A program made the position numbers and the translations under genes. The notes under the pieces were generated by a model, which saw nothing but the letters and a program-made list of their open reading frames with translations, searched no databases and was not told the origin of the DNA. A DNA stretch of 37,303 nt from an uncultured Verrucomicrobia subdivision 3 bacterium (lineage in GTDB: Bacteria; Verrucomicrobiota; Verrucomicrobiia; Limisphaerales; UBA11358), in NCBI GenBank assembly GCA_903870815.1, contig CAIQEI010000114.1:1-37303 (forward strand), in the 5' to 3' direction. This document shows positions 1-7,149 of the stretch, piece by piece. Numbering within the stretch: position 1 is the stretch's first letter; the number at the start of each line of letters is the position of its first letter.

Positions 1-929
1 GAATACGGGCTTTGTCTCCCGACTGTTTTTACAGCTTCAACCTTGACATCAATAATATTGTTAAATTCAATCATTGCACGCTTTTTGCCGAACCGTTTAT
101 TTGGCAACCCAACCACGCGTGTAAATTCGTTTATAATCAGATCGTAATTACCAGAATAGATTCTTTTGAGGCCCAGAAGCAAAACCACCGCTCCCACACA
201 AAAAATAGCACACGATATATTTATCATCACACCTAAAGGCGGATGACTTCCATAACTATTATGGGATAAAATCGCCAGTGCGATAAATGGGAATAAACCA
301 ATGGTCGCGAAGGCAAACAAACTCGGATGAAAACCCGGTAATCGAACCCGAATAATATTTCCGTCACTAAAGACTTTTACGCCTCCCGGAATCGGTCTGA
401 AAACCATCCTGTACATCCTTCCCACTGGGATCACCCAAAGACTTAACATTATCATATTGAATGGCAATATAGGGGAAAAAATAGTTAGAAAATCATTTCC
501 GTTTATTCCTGGCGATAACAACGACTCGGCCGGATTAATTGGATCGTAAAACACTTGAATTATTGAACCTACAGTATAATGTTCCACTATATTTCGTGCC
601 CAGATGGAATCAGCTGAAAGAGTTCCTGCGATATGCCCGGTTATTAGTTCATTATTGTAGCGAAAGCGATTTCCTTCGTACGTTTGCCCATTAACTTTAT
701 AATGATAACCAATATCCACGATATCTCCAACTTTGGATCCACCACCTTTCCCGCGCATAGTTATTTGCTTGACTTGGCTGTAACTAACCACACCGGCAAC
801 ATTATAATATTCTCGCGAAGCAAACTGACGAATCAGATTCCCACAAAACATATGCTTATCGGCATATAAGACTAATGCCGAAGCTAGTAAGGCAAGCATC
901 AATAAAAACAAATTCTTTACCGCATCCAT
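1..929 (-). CDS. DUF3592-like membrane protein, C-terminus beyond the window
   Basis: Reading the minus strand from the ATG at 927-929 gives an uninterrupted frame of about 309 codons to base 1, so the protein is N-terminally complete and cut by the window edge. Residues about 5-23 form a hydrophobic signal/anchor segment. A domain follows with the pattern VDIGYHYKVNGQTYEG, then YTVGSIIQVFYDPINPAESLL, which is typical of DUF3592 (a Y-x-Y-x-V-x-G-x-x-Y strand and a late V-x-YDP-x-NP motif). Further hydrophobic segments occur after it (around LPFNMIMLSLWVIP, LFAFATIGLFPFIALAIL and INISCAIFCVGAVVLLLGL). The gene is much more AT-rich than nearly everything to its right, which suggests transfer. 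Function is unknown. The domain call rests on motif pattern only. Confidence 0.8.
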   Translation of the reverse strand, partial: MDAVKNLFLLMLALLASALVLYADKHMFCGNLIRQFASREYYNVAGVVSYSQVKQITMRGKGGGSKVGDIVDIGYHYKVNGQTYEGNRFRYNNELITGHIAGTLSADSIWARNIVEHYTVGSIIQVFYDPINPAESLLSPGINGNDFLTIFSPILPFNMIMLSLWVIPVGRMYRMVFRPIPGGVKVFSDGNIIRVRLPGFHPSLFAFATIGLFPFIALAILSHNSYGSHPPLGVMINISCAIFCVGAVVLLLGLKRIYSGNYDLIINEFTRVVGLPNKRFGKKRAMIEFNNIIDVKVEAVKTVGRQSPY

Positions 930-1790
930 AACGTTTATAAATCAAATTGCAAAATAGTTATTATTTGGCTAGCTTAGAATGATTATAAGCTAAAAGATTA
1001 TTATAATCTACTTCATTGCTATGATAAGTTGACACAAATATACACCATTATTCTTTACTAAACATAACGACTGCGCCACTGCGCGACCGAGTTAATTGTG
1101 AGACCAACATTTGGTAAAAGTGGTTGACACATTTGGTTTCTGGTTTTGACGGACGGTAATCAGACCCTGGCAGCGGAGCCAGGCTTCCACAGTGACCCGC
1201 AACGCCGTGACGGGTTTGAGGTAACGGCCATTTGTCGTTTTCCCGATCATCGCTCCGAACCAGGCGACCAGCAACCGGAAAATGGTCAAAGCATTTTCAC
1301 AAATGCTGTAGCCGTTCGGTTTGGCTGAAGGAAGCGGGCGGTCTTTTTGGTTTTTGACTTCGTTTCGGCTCAGTCACAGGGTTACTTTGAACCTGCTCCT
1401 TCGCCAAAGCCTCGCCAAAACCAAAAAATCCTCGCTCCGAACGGCAACAGTATTTCTTCGAACGCTGTAGCGCTGACGTTTCAGCCAGGTGCAGTTATTG
1501 AATTCCGATGTGGGCGGGTGACCTGACGGAGGCTGACGGCGGAATATTTGGAACCGGGCTGGAAATAGCGGCGATAAATCGCACGCAGTCCAGGCGCTCC
1601 GCGATGGCGAATGCCATTGGGTAACCCAACGACCCTTGATAGTGGCAACGCACTGCCGATTGCAAATCGGCGATACGGCAGATTTCAAATCTGCGCTACA
1701 ACGGCCGGCGGTAAGAACGGGGTTAAGATGCAACGCCTTCCGTTGCTAATCTGACCTAGCCGGCCGGGCCGGGCCGAGAATTGGACCCAA
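930..1790. other. Gene-poor spacer with decayed sequence
   Basis: About 860 bp without a convincing gene. The first ~150 bp are very AT-rich and lie upstream of the minus-strand DUF3592 gene. They contain an inverted repeat (AGCTTA at 971-976, TAAGCT at 986-991) and a perfect palindrome GATTAT-T-ATAATC at 996-1008, which could be regulatory for that gene. From about 1090 the composition becomes GC-rich. Short open frames there (minus strand 1092-1289 and 1374-1733) have no recognisable domain, and the second is written largely through a hairpin repeat. I read this part as non-coding or degenerate DNA at the junction of an AT-rich acquired segment and the native chromosome. Confidence 0.5.
1655..1694. 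repeat. REP-like double hairpin
   Basis: Two perfect 7-bp stems with 3-nt loops lie six bases apart. The first is GCCGATT-GCA-AATCGGC (1655-1671) and the second is GCAGATT-TCA-AATCTGC (1678-1694). The two units are near copies of each other. This architecture is that of REP/BIME-type extragenic repeats. It lies about 100 bp beyond the stop of the activase gene (minus strand), where it may act in transcript ends. Copy number in the genome cannot be seen here. Confidence 0.7.
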
Positions 1791-2741
1791 TTAAATTAAG
1801 CCCGTGAGGTGAACATCATGGCTACGGCCGAGACTGCGGCCGGCGGTCTGCCGGAGGCGCTCGCCGAAGTCGCGGTTCAGCAGCGGTTTCCCCTTTAGCG
1901 GCCAATCCAGTCCCAGCCGGTCATATTTTCCCTGGCAGGTGTTGTTGAAGGCGCACAGTTCCCAGCGTTCCAAGCGGTCTCCGAGGGTTTCGGAAATGAA
2001 TTGGCCGAGCGCGGAAAGGTTTTCCTCCGTGGCGGTGTAATCCGGGATGAGCGGGGTGCGGATCCAGATGGCGGGGCGGCCGGCGTGCCGGTCCTGATAG
2101 TCGGCGAGCCGTTGCAGGTTGGCGTGGATGCGGTCATTGGCCACACCGGTGAACGCCCGGTGCCGCTCCGGATCGCTTTCCTTCAGGTCGTACAGCACCA
2201 GGTCGGTGTGCGCGAGCACCGGAGCCCAATCGTCCCAGGCGGGAAACCCGCAGGTGTCCAGCGCCGTGTGGATGCCCTGCGCCTGGCAGCCGGCGAAAAA
2301 CTCGGCGACAAATTCCGCCTGCAGACACGGCTCGCCACCCGAGACCGTCACGCCACCGCCGGAGTTTTTGAAAAAAAGCCGGTCCTTCAGCGCCTCAGCC
2401 ACCAACTGCTTGACCGTCCACGAGCGGCCGAGAAATTCAATCGCCTGGCTCGGGCAGGACTCGACGCATCGCCCGCAACCGGCGCAGCGTTCGCGGTCAA
2501 TCACCAAGCCCTGCGCGGTCAGCCGCAGCGCCTCCTCGGGGCAGACCCGGGTACAATCGCGCGCCCCGATGCAGCGCTGGGACAGCCACCAGACTTCCGG
2601 CCGGAGCGAAAAACTTTCCGGATTGTGACACCACGCGCAACGCAAGGCACAGCCTTTGAGAAAAAAGGTGTCGCGCAGCCCGGGCCCGTCATCCGTCGAA
2701 AGCCGATGAAGGTTGAAGATCAGGGCGGAAAGTTCACTCAT
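1791..2741 (-). CDS. Glycyl radical enzyme activating protein (radical SAM)
   Basis: A 316-aa radical SAM activase. It would use S-adenosylmethionine and an iron-sulfur cluster to abstract hydrogen from the glycine of its partner, presumably the glycyl radical enzyme at 3857-6118. The radical SAM motif CALRCAWC (C31, C35, C38) sits in the typical activase context GCxLRCxWCHNPES. A ferredoxin-like insert follows: CIGARDCTRVCP (57-68) and CAGCGRCVESCP (86-97). The GGE-type SAM motif is VSGGEP (133-138). The second cluster is complete (C86, C89, C92, C96), but the first has Ala at position 60 where Cys is expected. It is the last gene of the operon, 21 bp after the fucosidase stop. The family call is secure, and the pairing is inferred from position. 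Confidence 0.93.
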   Translation of the reverse strand: MSELSALIFNLHRLSTDDGPGLRDTFFLKGCALRCAWCHNPESFSLRPEVWWLSQRCIGARDCTRVCPEEALRLTAQGLVIDRERCAGCGRCVESCPSQAIEFLGRSWTVKQLVAEALKDRLFFKNSGGGVTVSGGEPCLQAEFVAEFFAGCQAQGIHTALDTCGFPAWDDWAPVLAHTDLVLYDLKESDPERHRAFTGVANDRIHANLQRLADYQDRHAGRPAIWIRTPLIPDYTATEENLSALGQFISETLGDRLERWELCAFNNTCQGKYDRLGLDWPLKGKPLLNRDFGERLRQTAGRSLGRSHDVHLTGLI

Positions 2742-2762
2742 GAAGTCGGGCGGAAAAATGCG

Positions 2763-3806
2763 CTAGGGGCGGGCGGCGGCGGGCGGCAATTTCAGTTCGC
2801 CACGAATATAACGGCCCACCTGGCGCAGGGTTTGCACATCGATGTCGCGCAACCTGCCTTGGTAATCCGGGCCGACATCGAGCGAGAAAATGTTCCCGTA
2901 TTTCACCGCGCCGAGGTAATCGGCGTAGATTTTCTCCGCCGGCTGACACAGGCCGTCGAATTTGGGCAGCGAATAAAACCAATCGGCCCCGCCCTGATGC
3001 GGCGGCAAGATCTGATAGGTGAATTCCGCGAGCCGCCAATTTTTCCCGGCTTCTTTCATGTTCGGCCCGGCGGCACTGACATCCGAGAGCGGGCCGGGCC
3101 GCCCCATTTCGCCCAGCCGGATGTCCGCATCCGTCTGGTCGCCATGATTAAAACCGATGAAGCAATCCGGCTGCAGCGATTTGCAAAAGGCGAAGGTATC
3201 GGCATGGCTCCAGCCGCCATCGGTCTGCGCGTGGTCGAACCAGATGTATTCGACCGGCCCGTATTGCGTGAGCAGTTCCTTGAGCTGCGCCTTTTTCAAC
3301 TCCGGCGTGTAACCGCCGGCGTGATAGAGCTGGTTATCGCTGAATTCGCCCTCGGAAAAATACAGCGCCAGCTTGAGACCGTATTTATCGCACGACTTCC
3401 GCAGCGCGGCCAGCACATCGCGGCCCAGCGGGGCTTTGGTGACTTTGCGGTCGGTGGTTTGGGTGTCCCACAGGCAAAAGCCGTCGTGATGTTTGGTGAG
3501 GAACAGGATGTAGCCCATGCCGGCCTCCTTCGCGGTCCGGGCCCATTGATCGGTGTCGCAATTGGTGGCGGCGAAGAGATCAATGTTCGTCACGCCAGGC
3601 GTCCATTCATGGCCGGAAAAGGTGCTGAACGACCAGCAGATGAACATGCCGAAATGCAGGTTTTTCAGGGCCGCCACGCGCGCGGCCGACACGCCGGCGA
3701 AAGGCGCGGCGTTGGTTGTTTGGGCGTCCCGGCAGTGAGCCACCGGCGCGGTCAGGAGCAAGGCCAGACCGGTTGCGAGCAGCAGACGATGGATGATTTT
3801 ATTCAT
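2763..3806 (-). CDS. Secreted alpha-L-fucosidase, GH29
   Basis: A 347-aa protein with an N-terminal signal peptide (basic MNKIIHR, then a hydrophobic stretch to about residue 24), so it should be exported. GH29 hallmarks are HFGMFICWSFSTFSGHEW (51-68), KHHDGFCLWDT (105-115) and YIWFDHA (187-193). Asp191 matches the catalytic nucleophile position. Family members retain the fucosyl configuration and release L-fucose from glycans. It is short for the family (often 430 aa or more) and seems to lack the C-terminal beta-sandwich. It lies between the glycyl radical enzyme gene (50-bp gap) and the activase gene (21-bp gap) on the same strand, which indicates co-transcription. The exact linkage and substrate are unknown. 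Confidence 0.88.
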   Translation of the reverse strand: MNKIIHRLLLATGLALLLTAPVAHCRDAQTTNAAPFAGVSAARVAALKNLHFGMFICWSFSTFSGHEWTPGVTNIDLFAATNCDTDQWARTAKEAGMGYILFLTKHHDGFCLWDTQTTDRKVTKAPLGRDVLAALRKSCDKYGLKLALYFSEGEFSDNQLYHAGGYTPELKKAQLKELLTQYGPVEYIWFDHAQTDGGWSHADTFAFCKSLQPDCFIGFNHGDQTDADIRLGEMGRPGPLSDVSAAGPNMKEAGKNWRLAEFTYQILPPHQGGADWFYSLPKFDGLCQPAEKIYADYLGAVKYGNIFSLDVGPDYQGRLRDIDVQTLRQVGRYIRGELKLPPAAARP

Positions 3807-3856
3807 GGATTTTGATGGCGGAGATTATCCGCCGGCAACCGGTGAGTCACCCACTT

Positions 3857-6118
3857 TCAGAGATTCTGGTAGTTGACGCGCTGGATGAATTCCTCCTGGA
3901 ACCGGCGGTCCATCACCACGAAATGCGAGGAATAGCCCGTGACCTTGACCAGGATTTCCTGCGACTCGGGCAATTCGGGGTGCGCCATGGCGGTCTTCAA
4001 CTTTTCCAGGGCCAGCACGTTCAGGTTAATCTGCACACCGCCCATCTGGAAAAACGAGGTGGCGAACGGCATCACGAGGTCGCCGCGCGGCTGGACTTTC
4101 GGGAAGAAGGTCGGCTGCAATTCGATCTGCAGCGAGCCGCCCTGATATTTGGTGAAATCGAGCTTGCAGAACGAACGGATGGTGGACGCCATGCCCTGGC
4201 GGTTACGGCCATGCATGGGGTTCATGCCGTGCGCCACCGGTTCCCACCGCTTACGGCCATCGGGCGTCGCGCCCAGCATCGGACCGGCGTAAGTATGGCC
4301 CATATACTGGAACAGGGACGGCCGGAAACAGAAGCCCTTGTTGTTGCGCCGGCTCTCCAGCACTTCGCGGATGTGCTCGGAAATGCGCACGGTCATGGCG
4401 TCGACGCCGTCGTGGTCGTTGCCAAACTTCGGCTGGTTCAGGAATTCCTGGCGCATGGCTTCCTGGCCCTCCCAGTCGCGATTGACCGCGTCCCGGACCT
4501 CGCGCAGCGGGTACTTCTTTTTCTCGAAAACGAGCTGTTGCAGCGCATAGATGGAATCGGCCACATTGGGAACGGCCAAAACGTTGACCGAGGTGAAGTT
4601 ATTATTGACCGCATGGCTGTCGGTGATGTCGCGCCCCTTCTCAATCGGCCCGTGAGCGCAGAAGGACGTGACCATTTCCGGCCACACTTTTGGCTGCCAA
4701 AGATAGGTGGCGTTCTTGAAGTCGCGCAGGGCGTCGGCGGTCCGGTTGACCTCGAGGTCGTAAATTTTCCAGAACGCCTCAAAATCGGCGGCGTCCTGCT
4801 CGATCGCCAGATCCATCGCGCGCTGCATCGGCTGGATCAGGACAAGGCAATTGACATCGTGGTCGCTGTATTCGTTGCCGGGGGAGCAATACCACTGGCA
4901 GCCGCTATAAGAAACATTCCAGGCATCGGCTTCCGGATAGCCGGAACGCAGTTCGCTCGCGCGGAAGATTTCGTAATTCAGCAGCGTCGGACAACCCGCG
5001 CCGTGCCGGCCCACGACATCGCACGCGTAGCGCCAGAACGCCGGGTCGATATCGGCATGCCACATCACGCCGAGATGATTGTAGCCGCCGACCATGTCGA
5101 AAGCTTCGAGGCAGACCCAACTGGTTTCGCTCGTGGCGTCGTGCAACTCCCGGTTGCGACCGCCGAGGGACATGTAACTGCCATAGCGAAGGAACAGCTC
5201 GGCGACGAGGTTGCGCGCGTCTTCGCGCGTGGTGCGACCGGCGGCGATATCCGCCTCGTAGAACGGCTGGAGCAGCAGGTCGAGCCGGCCATAGCCGTTG
5301 CCATGGCCGTGCATCCGCTCGGCGATCTGGTAAAACTGGATCCATTGGATCGCCTCGTGCAGCGTTTTGGGCGGCTGCTCGGCAATGTTGCCGCAAACCT
5401 CCGCCACCTGCTCATAGATGGCGCGGTTTTCAAGGTCCGTTTCCGTCGCCGCCAAGCCGGCCGCGCGGTCCGCATGGCTGCGGATGAAACTAATGATGCC
5501 TTGCGCCACCTTTTCCGACGCGCGCAAGTAGTCGGCGCTTTCCAGGTTACCAAACTGCTCGAACTTCTGCCGGTTCCGGCGGGCTTTCGCCAGCAAGCCG
5601 CCCCAGCCGAGAGCCAACCCGATGCTCAAGTCGGGACAGGTGTGAGTGAAACTGATGCCGCCCGCCCCCAGCTTGCGCGCCTCGTGGCCCAGCGCATGGA
5701 CTTCGTCGGGATAGCGGAAAAACCGGGCTTCATCCAGTTGCCAATGAAAGTCGCCCACGATCATATCACCCGGTTCGACGACCGCCGGGCTGTGGGTGAT
5801 GAAGAAGTGATAATCCTCCGCCCAATTTCCGGCGTCCAGCTTGAGACCGTGCTTTTTGGAGGGCATTTCGGCGGTGAAAGGATATGGCTGGCCATTGTCC
5901 ACGCGGCAACTGTGGTCGCCAATGTTGATGCGATGATCACTGGCCTGCTCGCCGGTGGCGGGTGCGAAGGTCTCGGACTTGCCGGACCAGTGATAGACCA
6001 GAAACTCGGCATTGTCACAATAGACATTGCGCTTGTTGGAAGTGTTTAAGGCGGTTCGCCGGCGCCGAAGGGCGTCGATTCTAGGTAGAATGCCGGGGCG
6101 GACAAACGTGGATTTCAT
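3857..6118 (-). CDS. Glycyl radical enzyme of the PFL-like superfamily, unknown substrate
   Basis: A 753-aa protein of normal length for the superfamily, with no signal peptide, hence cytoplasmic. The C-terminal radical loop VKVTGYSSHF places the radical glycine at G728, in the usual position near the C-terminus. The candidate thiyl radical residue is C407 in SGCQWYCSPG (405-414), with another Cys at 411. The GCVE motif of choline lyase, glycerol and hydroxyproline dehydratases and isethionate lyase is absent: Trp409 stands where the general-base Glu would be. The adjacent Cys-Cys pair of pyruvate formate-lyase is also absent. The reaction therefore cannot be named. It is the first gene of the GRE-GH29-activase operon, and divergent from the SIMPL-domain gene. 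The enzyme is oxygen-sensitive by family chemistry. Confidence 0.9.
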   Translation of the reverse strand: MKSTFVRPGILPRIDALRRRRTALNTSNKRNVYCDNAEFLVYHWSGKSETFAPATGEQASDHRINIGDHSCRVDNGQPYPFTAEMPSKKHGLKLDAGNWAEDYHFFITHSPAVVEPGDMIVGDFHWQLDEARFFRYPDEVHALGHEARKLGAGGISFTHTCPDLSIGLALGWGGLLAKARRNRQKFEQFGNLESADYLRASEKVAQGIISFIRSHADRAAGLAATETDLENRAIYEQVAEVCGNIAEQPPKTLHEAIQWIQFYQIAERMHGHGNGYGRLDLLLQPFYEADIAAGRTTREDARNLVAELFLRYGSYMSLGGRNRELHDATSETSWVCLEAFDMVGGYNHLGVMWHADIDPAFWRYACDVVGRHGAGCPTLLNYEIFRASELRSGYPEADAWNVSYSGCQWYCSPGNEYSDHDVNCLVLIQPMQRAMDLAIEQDAADFEAFWKIYDLEVNRTADALRDFKNATYLWQPKVWPEMVTSFCAHGPIEKGRDITDSHAVNNNFTSVNVLAVPNVADSIYALQQLVFEKKKYPLREVRDAVNRDWEGQEAMRQEFLNQPKFGNDHDGVDAMTVRISEHIREVLESRRNNKGFCFRPSLFQYMGHTYAGPMLGATPDGRKRWEPVAHGMNPMHGRNRQGMASTIRSFCKLDFTKYQGGSLQIELQPTFFPKVQPRGDLVMPFATSFFQMGGVQINLNVLALEKLKTAMAHPELPESQEILVKVTGYSSHFVVMDRRFQEEFIQRVNYQNL

Positions 6119-6262
6119 GTGGTAACTTTACCTTCGGTCAGATCGGGATGCCAGCAACAGCATATTCATCATCTTGCCAAATACATGGACGATCTAAACC
6201 TCGGGTTTGGGCAAGCAGCAGGTGGCGAGTGGCAGATGGCGTTAAGGCTTTGGATTGCGGCC

Positions 6263-6280
6263 TTACAAATTTTTTACAAA
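6263..6280. promoter_or_regulatory. Direct repeat TTACAAA x2, possible operator
   Basis: TTACAAA occurs at 6263-6269 and again at 6274-6280, so the repeat starts are 11 bp apart (one helical turn). It lies in the 213-bp spacer between the divergent glycyl radical enzyme and SIMPL genes, about 50-70 bp before the latter. This is only a candidate protein-binding site. The rest of the spacer shows nothing I can name. Confidence 0.25.
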
Positions 6281-6331
6281 CCTTTGACGCGCCGCTGACA
6301 ACTTTCCGGAGCGATCGGGCACAATGACCGG

Positions 6332-7087
6332 ATGAAAATAAAATATATTCTGCTCCTGGCCCTGTCACTGCCGGCAACTGCGCCGGTATATGCCCAAACC
6401 ACGCCGCCGCCCCAAATCAGCCTGTCGGGCTCGGCTGAGGTGAAAGTCGCGCCGGATGAAATCATGCTCAACGTGGGGGTGGAAACCCGCGCCGAAACCC
6501 TGAATCCGGCCCGGCTGGAGAACGACCAGAAAATCGCCGCGGTGCTGGCCTTTCTCAAGCAGTCCAAAATCAAGGACGCAGACATCCAAATGGATTACAT
6601 CAACATCCAGCCGGATTATCGCTATGAAAATGGGTCCAGCGAATCGCATGTGAAGCCGATTGCCTACCTGGTGCGAAAGAACCTCGAAATCCGGCTGACG
6701 GCGGTGGCCGGCTTTCAGGATGTGCTCACCGGCATGCTCACGAACGGCGTGAATTATGTGAACGGGATTGATTATCGCACGACGCAATTGCGGAAATACC
6801 GCGACCAGGCGCGGTCCATGGCCGCCCGCGCCGCCAAAGAAAAAGCCCTGGCGCTGACCGCCGAACTCGGCGCGAAGCTGGGCAAGGTCAACAGCATCAC
6901 GGCCTATGACAGCAGCGGATATTCGGGGAGCCCCTGGGGCATGAACCGCGGCTTCAACGGTTTCAACGGCCAGGTTCAAAATGCCGTGGCCACCGGCGGC
7001 GGAACATCGGACAACGCCGGCGACACCTTTGCCGCCGGGCAGATCAGCGTCTCGGCCACGGTGAATGTGTCGTTCCTGATCGAATGA
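6332..7087 (+). CDS. SIMPL (DUF541) domain exported protein
   Basis: A 251-aa protein with a signal peptide (MKIKYILLLALSLPATAPVYAQ, cleavage after AQ at about residue 22). The mature part begins ISLSGSAEVKVAPDEIMLNVGVETRA, the typical SIMPL opening (SGxAxVxVxPDxAxxxxGVxT). It continues through the alternating helix/strand pattern, including the long helix RKYRDQARSMAARAAKEKALALTAELG, and ends with a beta strand (SVSATVNVSFLIE). SIMPL proteins are periplasmic or outer-membrane associated, with poorly defined roles, often stress-related. The kinase gene starts 62 bp downstream on the same strand, so co-transcription is possible. An ATG at 6324 is followed directly by a stop in frame, so 6332 is the start. 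Confidence 0.9.
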   Translation: MKIKYILLLALSLPATAPVYAQTTPPPQISLSGSAEVKVAPDEIMLNVGVETRAETLNPARLENDQKIAAVLAFLKQSKIKDADIQMDYINIQPDYRYENGSSESHVKPIAYLVRKNLEIRLTAVAGFQDVLTGMLTNGVNYVNGIDYRTTQLRKYRDQARSMAARAAKEKALALTAELGAKLGKVNSITAYDSSGYSGSPWGMNRGFNGFNGQVQNAVATGGGTSDNAGDTFAAGQISVSATVNVSFLIE

Positions 7088-7149
7088 CGCTTCGCCCACA
7101 TTGAGCTTGGTTATGCCGCCGGACTTGGGATATTCCGGCCGGAACGCCC

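Noticed and set aside
1092-1733. Two short minus-strand open frames (65 and 119 codons)
   Set aside because: No recognisable domain, and the first lacks an ATG. The second is read through the double-hairpin repeat, so it is probably not a protein.
2001-6049. Long plus-strand frames of 604 and 745 codons opposite the activase, fucosidase and radical enzyme genes
   Set aside because: The minus-strand proteins match known families with intact motifs. The plus-strand frames have no recognisable domains and follow from GC-rich codon use of the real genes.
3857-6118. Pyruvate formate-lyase or propanediol/choline-type enzyme
   Set aside because: Neither the adjacent Cys-Cys pair nor the GCVE motif is present, so neither function is supported.
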